From NCBI GenBank assembly GCA_031552405.1, contig JAVBMN010000026.1:117229-181228 (forward strand): DNA of 64,000 nt, given 5' to 3'. A program made the position numbers and the translations under genes. The notes under the pieces are model-generated. The model saw only the letters and a list, made by a program, of their open reading frames with translations. It searched no databases and was not told where the DNA came from. Of this stretch, positions 26,205-33,692 are shown one piece after another. Every line of letters begins with the position of its first letter. Position 1 is the first letter of the stretch. The stretch comes from UBA1794 sp031552405 (GTDB taxonomy: Bacteria; Bacteroidota; Bacteroidia; Bacteroidales; Bacteroidaceae).

Positions 26205-26715
26205 AGTTTTCTATATCAGTAAACCGTTGTTTAATTCTTTGCCTGGCCCGAAACAGATTTACTTTTACTTGTTCCTCTGTGATCTGCAGCGCTTCGGCAA
26301 TCTCCTTGTAACTCTTCCCTTCCATATCACGGAGCTGGATAATGAGCCTTTGTTTCTCGGGCAATTCATCAATCAGGCTACGTACGATGGCCAGACTTTC
26401 ATCGGCAACCATCTTTTCGTAAGGGCCGGATGTTTGAAAACTCTCGATCCGTTCGGGGGTTAGCTCTGCATGTTGTGCCTCTTTCTTTTGGCTCCGGTCT
26501 ATGGCCAGATTCCTACAGATTGTCAAGCACATGGCTTCGATTGAGTCAATCTCCGGCCATTCATCACGCTTATCCCAGATGCGGATCATGGTATCCTGCA
26601 CAATATCTTCCGCCTCGGCGCTGTCCAGCGTAATTCTGAGCGCCAATCTGAAGAGTTTATCCTTCAGCGGTAAGATAGCGTTTCGGAACGCTTTTTCTTG
26701 CATCTCTGTACTCAT
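26194..26715 (-). CDS. ECF-type RNA polymerase sigma factor
   Basis: 173 residues. Region 2 reads 'LFRLALRITLDSAEAEDIVQ' then 'DTMIRIWDKRDEW', and region 4 reads 'LPEKQRLIIQLRDMEGKSYK' then 'EIAEALQITEEQVKVNLFRA', the helix-turn-helix that reads the -35 element. No region 3 is present, as expected for the ECF group. It overlaps the downstream membrane protein (11 bases), which probably controls it. No obvious Bacteroidota housekeeping promoter is visible upstream, so self-activation is possible. Confidence 0.92.
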   Translation of the reverse strand: MSTEMQEKAFRNAILPLKDKLFRLALRITLDSAEAEDIVQDTMIRIWDKRDEWPEIDSIEAMCLTICRNLAIDRSQKKEAQHAELTPERIESFQTSGPYEKMVADESLAIVRSLIDELPEKQRLIIQLRDMEGKSYKEIAEALQITEEQVKVNLFRARQRIKQRFTDIENYGL

Positions 26716-26776
26716 GACGGGTGAACGGGAGAAAAGTTACAGCGGGAAAGAATAAAAGAGTGGTTTTCTTTGCTTT

Positions 26777-27550
26777 TTAACCTTCAATAACAGTACCAGC
26801 ATTGCGATCAGCAATCGCAGAAGCCTGTGTAATAACCACTTGCTTCACGCCTTGCGCCAGTGCAGCAAATGAGTTTTCCAGCTTGGGTATCATACCTCCC
26901 TGGATGGTGCCATCGGCGGTGAGGGCTTCAAACTCGGCATGGGTGATGTGTGGGATCACGCTATCGTCCTCGTTCTCATTGCGAAGCACGCCTTTCTTCT
27001 CGAAGCAAAACACAAGGGTCACTTCAAACTCGGCAGCCAGGGCCTTAGCTGTTTCACCTGCAATGGTATCGGCATTGGTATTCAGCAGGTGACCTTCCCC
27101 ATCGTGTGTAAGCGGAGCCATCACAGGCACAATGCCTTTCCGGATCAGATCAGCCAAGAGGGGAGCATTGACGCGCTGCACATCGCCCACGTACCCATAA
27201 TCGACATCTTTCACAGGGCGTTTGACGGAACGGATCACGTCCATATCAGCACCCGTAAAACCCATCGCATTCAGCCCGCGTGCCTGGAGGTTGGCCACAA
27301 GATCCTTGTTGACAAGACCTCCATACACCATAGTCACCACGCGAAGCATATCGGCATCCGTCACACGGCGGCCGTTCACCATTTTGGTTTCAATGCCCAA
27401 CTGGGCAGCGATGCGGGTAGCCGAACGGCCTCCGCCATGTACCAAGAGTTTATGGCCTTCGAGAGAGGAGAAATCGTTAAGCAACTGTTGCAGAGAAGCT
27501 TCTTCCTCTACGATCTTACCACCCACCTTGATGATTGTAAGTTTTTCCAT
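26777..27550 (-). CDS. argB: N-acetylglutamate (or N-succinylglutamate) kinase
   Basis: 257 residues from ATG 27550. Amino-acid kinase fold: 'LTIIKVGGKIVEE' (phosphate-binding Lys and GG), 'HKLLVHGGGRSATRIAAQLG' (substrate loop), 'NTNADTIAGETAKALAAE' (ATP site) and a C-terminal 'GTVIEG'. It phosphorylates the acylated glutamate in arginine synthesis. Some Bacteroides use succinylated intermediates, so the acyl group here is uncertain. It lies downstream of speA on the same strand, separated by 84 bases that hold a diverged REP-like repeat. Confidence 0.93.
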   Translation of the reverse strand: MEKLTIIKVGGKIVEEEASLQQLLNDFSSLEGHKLLVHGGGRSATRIAAQLGIETKMVNGRRVTDADMLRVVTMVYGGLVNKDLVANLQARGLNAMGFTGADMDVIRSVKRPVKDVDYGYVGDVQRVNAPLLADLIRKGIVPVMAPLTHDGEGHLLNTNADTIAGETAKALAAEFEVTLVFCFEKKGVLRNENEDDSVIPHITHAEFEALTADGTIQGGMIPKLENSFAALAQGVKQVVITQASAIADRNAGTVIEG

Positions 27551-27555
27551 AATTG

Positions 27556-27634
27556 CGTAAGGGGCAGATGGTGTCCGCCCGTTTTTAGATATATATAAAA
27601 TAGGTTGTGGGCAGATTACATCCACCCACAACTG
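27556..27634. repeat. Diverged REP-like inverted repeat (copy 3)
   Basis: GGGGCAGATGGTGTCCGCCC and the inverted GTGGGCAGATTACATCCACCCAC flank an A/T-rich centre. Each half forms its own hairpin. Layout and length are as in the copies at 6051-6121 and 43576-43647, but the GTAGGGGCGG ends are degraded. It fills the whole argB-speA gap. Confidence 0.65.
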
Positions 27635-29530
27635 TTATTCCAAATAGGTATAGCCGTACAGACCGGAGCGATAGTTGCTCAAGAATTCCTTCCCTTCATC
27701 CACGGAGATGCGGCCTTCTTTCACGGATTTCGTCACCCAGGTTTCGAGGGTACGCACCAGCTTCTTGGGGTTATACTGTACGTAATCCAGCACCTCGGCC
27801 ACGGTTTCGCCATCAATAATCTGATCGATGGAATAGCCCTTTTCATTTACGGTGATGTGCACGGCATTCGTATCTCCGAAGAGGTTGTGCATATCGCCCA
27901 ATATCTCCTGATAGGCTCCCACCAGAAAGACACCAAGGTAGTACCCTTCCTTAGACTTGAAGGGATGCACAGGCAGGTAATGGCCCACACCGCGGGGGGA
28001 GATGAAGTTGGCAATCTTCCCGTCCGAGTCGCAGGTTATATCCTGAAGCGTGGCCAGGCGGCTGGGGCGTTCGTCCAAGCGACCGAGCGGCATGATGGGG
28101 AAGATTTGGTCGATAGCCCAGGAGTCGGGCAAAGACTGGAAGAGTGAGAAGTTACAGAAATATTTATCAGCCAGCAGCTTAGAGAGCGACCGAAACTCCT
28201 CGGGTACATGTTTCAGGCTGGAGGCTATTTGATGAATCTCACGGGTGATAGACCAATAAAGGCGCTCTATCTGTGCACGGGTTTTCAGGTCTACGATACC
28301 GTGGCTGAACAGATCCAGTGCTTCTTCACGGATCTGCTGGGCATCGTGCCAGAATTCTAGCATCTTGTTCTGGTTCAGCGAGTCGTATATCTTATAGAGT
28401 TCCCTCACCAGTTCGTGGTCTTCTTCGGTGACAGTCATAGTGTCATCGTCCCATTCGGGCAAGGTACCGGTTTCCAGCACTTCAAGCACCAGTACGGAGT
28501 GGTGGGCGGTCAGTGAACGTCCGCTCTCAGTGATGATATTGGGATGGGGGATACCGTTCTTATCGCTGACATCTACCATGGTAAAGATTGAGTCGTTCAC
28601 GTACTCCTGAATGGAATAATTGACACTGCTCTCACTGTTGGCCGAGCGGGTACCGTCATAGTCCACGCCAAGGCCGCCGCCAATATCCACAAAGCTCACA
28701 TTAAAGCCCATGGCATGCAGCTGCACGTAGAACTGCGAAGCTTCGCGCAGGGCAGTCTTGATGCGGCGTATCTTTGTGATCTGGCTGCCGATATGGAAAT
28801 GGATCAGTTTGAGGCAATCCTTCATATCATTGCGTTCCAGATAGTCGAGCGCTTCGAGCAACTCGCTGGAGGTAAGTCCGAACTTGCTGGCATCGCCGCC
28901 AGACTCTTCCCACTTGCCGCTTCCGGAAGAAGCCAGTTTGATGCGGATACCGATATTAGGGTTCACCTTGAGGCGTTTGGCCACGCGTGCGATGAGCCTC
29001 AGCTCGTTGGGCTTTTCGGCTACCAGGAAGATGCGTTTCCCCATCTTCTGGGCAAGTAATGCCAGTTCTACGTAGTTTTCATCCTTGTATCCGTTGCATA
29101 TAATGATTGAATCAGAATCGGTATTTACGGCAATCACCGCATGAAGCTCGGGCTTGGAGCCGGCTTCAAGGCCCAGGTTGAATTTCTTACCGTGGCTGAT
29201 GATTTCCTCTACCACGGGGCGCATCTGGTTCACCTTGATGGGATATACAATGAAGTTTTCACCCTTGTACCCATACTCTTTTGAAGCGATATCAAAACAG
29301 TTGGACACTTTCTCGATCCGGTTATCCAGGATATCAGGGAAACGCAACAACGTGGGCATTGCCACATCACGCAGGGCCAGTTCATCCACCAGTTCGCGGA
29401 GGTCGATCTCTACCGAGTTCTTGCGGGGAGTTACCACCACGTGTCCTTTGGGATTTATCTTGAAGTAGGATGTGCCCCATCCTGTAATGTTGTAAAGCTC
29501 TTCCGAGTCTTCAATACGCCATTTTCTCAT
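27635..29530 (-). CDS. speA: Biosynthetic arginine decarboxylase
   Basis: 631 residues, a PLP-dependent fold-III (alanine racemase-like) decarboxylase that makes agmatine from arginine for polyamine synthesis. Hallmarks in order: 'FIVYPIKVNQMRPVVEEI' with the PLP Lys, 'GLEAGSKPELHAVIAV', 'LIHFHIGSQITKIRRIKTAL', 'FVDIGGGLGVDYDG' and 'ITESGRSLTAHHSVLVLEVL'. Length fits SpeA (~630-660). It sits in one run with argB and shares its substrate's pathway. A full promoter lies at 29569-29599. Confidence 0.96.
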   Translation of the reverse strand: MRKWRIEDSEELYNITGWGTSYFKINPKGHVVVTPRKNSVEIDLRELVDELALRDVAMPTLLRFPDILDNRIEKVSNCFDIASKEYGYKGENFIVYPIKVNQMRPVVEEIISHGKKFNLGLEAGSKPELHAVIAVNTDSDSIIICNGYKDENYVELALLAQKMGKRIFLVAEKPNELRLIARVAKRLKVNPNIGIRIKLASSGSGKWEESGGDASKFGLTSSELLEALDYLERNDMKDCLKLIHFHIGSQITKIRRIKTALREASQFYVQLHAMGFNVSFVDIGGGLGVDYDGTRSANSESSVNYSIQEYVNDSIFTMVDVSDKNGIPHPNIITESGRSLTAHHSVLVLEVLETGTLPEWDDDTMTVTEEDHELVRELYKIYDSLNQNKMLEFWHDAQQIREEALDLFSHGIVDLKTRAQIERLYWSITREIHQIASSLKHVPEEFRSLSKLLADKYFCNFSLFQSLPDSWAIDQIFPIMPLGRLDERPSRLATLQDITCDSDGKIANFISPRGVGHYLPVHPFKSKEGYYLGVFLVGAYQEILGDMHNLFGDTNAVHITVNEKGYSIDQIIDGETVAEVLDYVQYNPKKLVRTLETWVTKSVKEGRISVDEGKEFLSNYRSGLYGYTYLE

Positions 29531-29568
29531 TTCTATTGTTCGAATCTATAAATAACTGTTAGGGGGTA

Positions 29569-29599
29569 CAAAAGTAATTATTTCTCTATCAGCCTACAA
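29569..29599 (-). promoter_or_regulatory. Bacteroidota-type promoter of speA
   Basis: On the minus strand TTG (29597-29599), 20 bases, TACTTTTG (29569-29576). Transcription would begin near 29562, some 30 bases before the speA ATG. Confidence 0.78.
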
Positions 29600-29611
29600 A
29601 GAATGTGGGGA

Positions 29612-30139
29612 TTAAATGCAGAGTAGTTTCCGAAACGCAGCTACAGAGCGTGTAATTTGCGTCTTATCTTCCAGATTGTCAGCCCGAAAATGGTGACGAG
29701 CCTGACTGTAAAAGGGCATCCGTTGCTGCAAGGCGACGTGGATAAAATCCTTCAGTTGTTCATCCGTCTTATTCATCAGAATGGGGCGGGTCTGCTTGGC
29801 TTCACGAAGGCGCAGAAACAGCACCTCCGTAGTCACATCCAGAAACACCGTTTCGCCCATCTGGTTCATATAATCCATATTGTTGTAAAAACAGGGAGCC
29901 CCTCCGCCTGTGGCCACTATTACGTTCTCAAATTCACCAATCTCACGAAGCACATGTTGCTCAATCATACGGAAGCCATCCTCGCCGCGCTCCACAAAAA
30001 GCTCACGCACGGTTTTGTGGTAACGCTGTTCGATATACCAGTCCATATCAATAAACTCCATGCCCAGCTCTTGTGCAAGCGCCACGCCGAGCGTAGTCTT
30101 ACCAGCACCCATGTAGCCAATCAGAAAGATTCTTCTCAT
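29612..30139 (-). CDS. aroK: Shikimate kinase
   Basis: 175 residues. Phosphorylates shikimate in aromatic amino-acid synthesis. P-loop 'FLIGYMGAGKTTLG', the shikimate-binding Asp in 'FIDMDWYIEQR', 'GEDGFRMIE' and the Gly-rich 'VIVATGGGAPCF' are all present, as is the lid Arg in 'KQTRPIL'. Size is normal. It starts 14 bases downstream of a small basic protein gene and the two probably form a short operon. Confidence 0.96.
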   Translation of the reverse strand: MRRIFLIGYMGAGKTTLGVALAQELGMEFIDMDWYIEQRYHKTVRELFVERGEDGFRMIEQHVLREIGEFENVIVATGGGAPCFYNNMDYMNQMGETVFLDVTTEVLFLRLREAKQTRPILMNKTDEQLKDFIHVALQQRMPFYSQARHHFRADNLEDKTQITRSVAAFRKLLCI

Positions 30140-30153
30140 TCCTGCGGTTCTTC

Positions 30154-30342
30154 TCAGCCTTTGTGGCGATTCATACGTTTGCGGCGAAATTCAGCTTTCA
30201 TCTTCGCAGCTCCGGAGCCATGGGCACCTTTTATGTAGGATGTTTTCTTAGCCTTGGTCTTCACACCTGGCTTCTGCTTATCCTCGGACGAGGAGGCTTT
30301 CTTGAAAACAAGACCTTCGGTTATCGCTTTTTCTATACTCAT
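30154..30342 (-). CDS. Small basic hypothetical protein (62 residues)
   Basis: Not recognised. 62 residues, very rich in Lys/Arg, without hydrophobic segment or Cys. The N-terminus 'MSIEKAITEGLVFKK' is mixed, and the C-terminal half ends in 'MKAEFRRKRMNRHKG', suited to RNA or ribosome binding. Support for being a real gene: it lies 14 bases before aroK on the same strand, has a minus-strand TATCTTTG at 30384-30391 about 42 bases upstream, and its composition is protein-like rather than random. A plus-strand frame through the same bases is explained as an upstream extension of the RNase H frame. Confidence 0.55.
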   Translation of the reverse strand: MSIEKAITEGLVFKKASSSEDKQKPGVKTKAKKTSYIKGAHGSGAAKMKAEFRRKRMNRHKG

Positions 30343-30383
30343 TTCTTCGGGTTTGAAGGGGTTATCGTTCGCTTTTCCGGGTG

Positions 30384-30391
30384 CAAAGATA
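30384..30391 (-). promoter_or_regulatory. -7 element before the small basic gene and aroK
   Basis: Minus-strand TATCTTTG. No TTG at the 20-base distance. Divergent from the RNase H -7 box at 30412-30419. Confidence 0.35.
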
Positions 30392-30411
30392 CTAAAATGG
30401 GAGATTATTCT

Positions 30412-30419
30412 TACCTTTG
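30412..30419 (+). promoter_or_regulatory. -7 element of the RNase H gene
   Basis: TACCTTTG, 23 bases before ATG 30442; no TTG at the usual spacing. Confidence 0.4.
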
Positions 30420-30441
30420 CCCGTTAAGAAACCGGGATATT

Positions 30442-31137
30442 ATGGCCAAAAAGGAACGATATTATGTAGTTTGGGAGGGAGTTACCCCCGGAGTGTACAC
30501 TTCGTGGACCGACTGCCAGTTGCAAACCAAGGGATACAAAGCGGCAAAATATAAATCCTTTTCCACCCTTGAGGAAGCTACGGAAGCCTATCATTCCGGC
30601 CCACAGGTGCAATTCACCCCGGCTACTTCTGTGGCTGCTCCTCCGTCCGCGCCCACTCCCCCTACCCTTGCCACCGGCGGATCTCCACTTCATACCCAGC
30701 TCATCGGAAAAAGGATGCGTCACTTCCCTGCCATCGTGAAGATGCAGAGCCTGGCCGTAGATGCCGCCTGCAGCGGAAACCCCGGCAAGATGGAGTATCG
30801 CGGTGTGTATCTGGCCGACGGACAAGAGAAGTTTCACTTCGGCCCCATGCTGGGCACCAACAATATCGGCGAGTTCCTGGCCATTGTGCACGGCCTGGCC
30901 CTGCTCAAGCAAAAGAATCTGGACATGCCCCTCTACACTGACAGCCAGACGGCCATTAGCTGGATCAAGCAAAAAAAATGCAAAACGCTGCTTACCCGCA
31001 CCTCTAAAACGGAGGAACTCTTCCAATACATCGAGCGCGCCGAGGCCTGGCTCAAAAACAACACCTATACCACCCTCATCCTGAAATGGGACACCAAAGC
31101 CTGGGGGGAGATACCGGCCGATTTCGGACGGAAGTAA
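30442..31137 (+). CDS. rnhA: Ribonuclease H with N-terminal viroplasmin (hybrid-binding) domain
   Basis: 231 residues from ATG 30442. An N-terminal ~45-residue hybrid-binding domain ('YYVVWEGVTPGVYTSWTDCQ', 'YKSFSTLEEATEAY') resembles that of eukaryotic RNase H1. A Pro/Ala/Thr linker (residues ~50-75) joins it to the RNase H fold with catalytic 'VDAACSGNPG' (Asp), 'NIGEFLAIVHG' (Glu) and 'LYTDSQTAISW' (Asp). The C-terminus 'EIPADFGRK' is typical of this subgroup. It degrades the RNA of RNA-DNA hybrids. An in-frame extension back to 30163 crosses the divergent promoter region and is rejected. Confidence 0.92.
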   Translation: MAKKERYYVVWEGVTPGVYTSWTDCQLQTKGYKAAKYKSFSTLEEATEAYHSGPQVQFTPATSVAAPPSAPTPPTLATGGSPLHTQLIGKRMRHFPAIVKMQSLAVDAACSGNPGKMEYRGVYLADGQEKFHFGPMLGTNNIGEFLAIVHGLALLKQKNLDMPLYTDSQTAISWIKQKKCKTLLTRTSKTEELFQYIERAEAWLKNNTYTTLILKWDTKAWGEIPADFGRK

Positions 31138-31499
31138 GCTTTTTCATATTGGTCTGAGTTCAAAGAGAATGATATCACATCTCTGTGGGAGTACTCCGCA
31201 GGGATGGATTGCCAGTTTTCACGCCCAAGGAAAACGCATTATAAATGCTACATATTTGTGAGCCTATATTGGTGTATCCAAAACCGCGGATGCGGTTCCA
31301 GGTTAATAATCGCATATTTACAATGAGTTTTCCTTGTTTTCTGCGCAAAAAGAAAGCTTTTCACCCACGTGAGGAAAGCTTTTTACCCAGGTGAAAAGAG
31401 CTTTGCACCTACGTGAAAAGAACTCCTCACCCGGGTGAAAAGGTTAAAGAAAGCCGTCGTTCCGGTTAACCAGGCACTTATGCCCTTCTTCTTTCCAAG
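31138..31499. other. 362-base intergenic region between convergent genes
   Basis: No gene seen. The left two thirds have no clear structure apart from short imperfect palindromes (for example AACCGCGGATGCGGTT near 31281-31296). The right part holds the four-unit 22-base palindrome array at 31354-31442. The RNase H gene ends at 31137 and the leucine-rich-repeat gene ends, on the other strand, at 31500. Confidence 0.7.
31354..31442. repeat. Four-unit palindrome array, 22-base period
   Basis: Units TCACCCACGTGA, TTACCCAGGTGAA, GCACCTACGTGAA and TCACCCGGGTGA have centres at 31366.5, 31388.5, 31410.5 and 31432.5, exactly 22 bases apart. Consensus about TTTTCACCYACGTGAAAAG. Each unit can fold into a small hairpin. 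Spacers are six bases (AAAGCT, AGCTTT and the like). Confidence 0.85.
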
Positions 31500-33470
31500 C
31501 TATTCCGGTGCTTGCCAAAACCAGACATCATCATAAGTCAGGGTGTACCCTTTCATTTGAAAGCCCAATGGGGAAAGCACCACAACAGGCGAGTTCTTTC
31601 CACCTTTGCCTTCCGTTTCATATACGCTGGCCAGGTGTGCGGAAATAAGATAGAGATTTTTGGCCATGTAGTGATCCAGATACCATTCCTTCGTTTCCGG
31701 CTGTTGATTGCAGTTTGCATCCTCATTCAGCATCAATGGCAACCCTTTGACAAGTCGTTTGCGGACCTCGCCCGGATGTAGTAACAGTCCGTTTTCATCC
31801 GAAACATAGGCAGCAAAGGAGGGATCCATCCAGACCCACTTTCGCAACGTACGGCTCCACACCACATTGATCACATGGCAATCGGGATCGGTATCATAGT
31901 TTTTGGACTGGCAGATCAGGAAGCGGGACTGAAAGCCTGCCGCCAGATAAATCTCATTCAATATCATGGCCAGGAAACGACAATTGTACCCTTTGTTCTC
32001 GCGCTGAGCAAGTTCATAGAGGTCAATGGCATTGTAACGACAGTCCGGCCACAGCATATTGCTAGTGTGCCGAATGGTGTTATGAAGCCAGTACATCAGG
32101 TTTTTGATGCGGGAAAGTTCATCGCCCGGGCCGGCGATGCTGTCCAGATTGAAGTATTCCCGGACTCGTATCAGATTCTCCTCGGTCGGCAATGAATAAG
32201 TAAAGCCCGGTAGAGAACTTTCCATTCGCTCATAGGGAGCGGTCCTTTGCAGCAAATAAATATAGTCACCTCTCTCGCGGACAAGATTCCTCAGTGCAGC
32301 CAATTTTTCAGCCTCCACGAGAGAATCGAAATCAGTTCTCTGAAGTATACCCTTATAGTCGTCATAACCCATTTCTACTGCGGTTTCCAAATAATACAAG
32401 GTCTTTTCCTTTTCTTTCCGGGCGGCATAGGAACAGGCACCGTTGTAAAAGACAGTTGCTATCCAAGGTTTATTAAAAAAGCGGGGATCCTTTTGTTCTC
32501 TATAAATCAAAGCCATCTTTTCAAACATCCGCGGATAATCGAGTGTTGAATGGAGGGCTGTTTGTTCTTCAGGAAGCCCTTCGGGAAGATCACAAAAGAA
32601 CCGGATATCCCGGTAGGTATAGTCTTTCAGCAACGGGCAATTCCGCGATTCAGACAAATCTGCGGACAGAACGAAGTCATGAAAAGTGACTGCCTCCAGC
32701 CGCTCACAATTGGAGGCCAGGGAAGGCATGTCAACAGTCAGTACGGGACCATAAAAGTCGATGTTTCGCAATTGGGGGCACCTGTCCACGGTTAAGCCGC
32801 GGATGGACAGTACATAACCATGTACTTCGATACGTTCCAATGAAGGCAAGTTCAGGATACTGTATGCGGAGATATGGTTCACCTGATTCAGGGAGAGGCG
32901 TTTCAGCGCATCGCATGCCTGGAAGCAGTTGCTTCTGATTTCCTGTATATGCGCAGGAAAGAGTACTTCTTGCAGTCCTTTGCAGCCATTGAAAGCCCAG
33001 GAATCGAGTACCGCATGCTCAGGCAATTGAATGTGTTTCAGACTGGAATATTCAAAAGCGCCGACTCCAATCGTATCGGTACGCACGGGTAACAGAACCT
33101 CTTCAATCCGGCAGTTCCGGAAAAGGAATTTGGGTATCGTATAAGCTCCGGTCGGATACCGGGCTCCGTCTTTAAGGATGTATGCTTCACCTCCCAAAGC
33201 GAAAGTAGCTTTCGAGAGATCGACCTTTTGCAGTTGTCCGCCGGTTGCCTTTTGGTTGAGGTCGCTGCCTGCCATTTCCCGCAGGAAACGCAGGTCGGTT
33301 CCATTTAAAGTTCCTTTCAGGGTGAGTTCAGTGATTTTGTTTTTCTTTTCAGGAGAGATCAGTGTGGGTAACATACCAGGTGTTCGTACTGTGACGGTTA
33401 CTTTCCGTGCAGAAAGAGGATAAGCTAAAAAGAGAATTCCGCACAAGATTAAGATTGTTTTTCTTTTCAT
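31500..33470 (-). CDS. BspA-type leucine-rich-repeat protein fused to a transglutaminase-like domain
   Basis: 656 residues. Signal peptide ('ILILCGILFLAYPLSA'), then about eight LRR_5/BspA-like repeats between residues ~100 and 290 ('IGVGAFEYSSLKHIQLPEHA', 'DSWAFNGCKGLQEVLFPAHI', 'SNCFQACDALKRLSLNQ'), a helical TPR-like stretch (~300-400), and a transglutaminase/protease-like domain with the full triad: Cys in 'GYNCRFLAMILNEIY', His in 'DCHVINVVWS' and Asp in 'WVWMDPSFAAYV'. LRR proteins of this kind bind host or surface proteins; the Tg fold could be a peptidase or cross-linking enzyme. No T9SS C-terminal sorting domain is evident. Confidence 0.87.
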   Translation of the reverse strand: MKRKTILILCGILFLAYPLSARKVTVTVRTPGMLPTLISPEKKNKITELTLKGTLNGTDLRFLREMAGSDLNQKATGGQLQKVDLSKATFALGGEAYILKDGARYPTGAYTIPKFLFRNCRIEEVLLPVRTDTIGVGAFEYSSLKHIQLPEHAVLDSWAFNGCKGLQEVLFPAHIQEIRSNCFQACDALKRLSLNQVNHISAYSILNLPSLERIEVHGYVLSIRGLTVDRCPQLRNIDFYGPVLTVDMPSLASNCERLEAVTFHDFVLSADLSESRNCPLLKDYTYRDIRFFCDLPEGLPEEQTALHSTLDYPRMFEKMALIYREQKDPRFFNKPWIATVFYNGACSYAARKEKEKTLYYLETAVEMGYDDYKGILQRTDFDSLVEAEKLAALRNLVRERGDYIYLLQRTAPYERMESSLPGFTYSLPTEENLIRVREYFNLDSIAGPGDELSRIKNLMYWLHNTIRHTSNMLWPDCRYNAIDLYELAQRENKGYNCRFLAMILNEIYLAAGFQSRFLICQSKNYDTDPDCHVINVVWSRTLRKWVWMDPSFAAYVSDENGLLLHPGEVRKRLVKGLPLMLNEDANCNQQPETKEWYLDHYMAKNLYLISAHLASVYETEGKGGKNSPVVVLSPLGFQMKGYTLTYDDVWFWQAPE

Positions 33471-33637
33471 TGGACTTTGTATTTAAGGATCGAATTTCAT
33501 TTGACTATTTTTCATGTTCCATATAACCAGACAAGCTTGTCTTTACACATGCTTAATCAAACAGTTGGCATTTTGCGAAGATAGGTATTTTTCCGTAAAC
33601 TCAGTAGACAGGTGCCAACCTTCTTCTATACAAGTAC

Positions 33638-33683
33638 CCGTTTTCCATCCCCGTTAGTGAAGAACAGCGAGGATGGAAAACGG
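33638..33683 (-). terminator. Stem-loop after the DUF5107 gene
   Basis: CCGTTTTCCATCC (33638-33650) pairs with GGATGGAAAACGG (33671-33683), 13 pairs. It starts 10 bases beyond the stop of the minus-strand DUF5107 gene and lies in the 222-base gap before the LRR gene start. Confidence 0.65.
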
Positions 33684-33692
33684 AACAATCAT

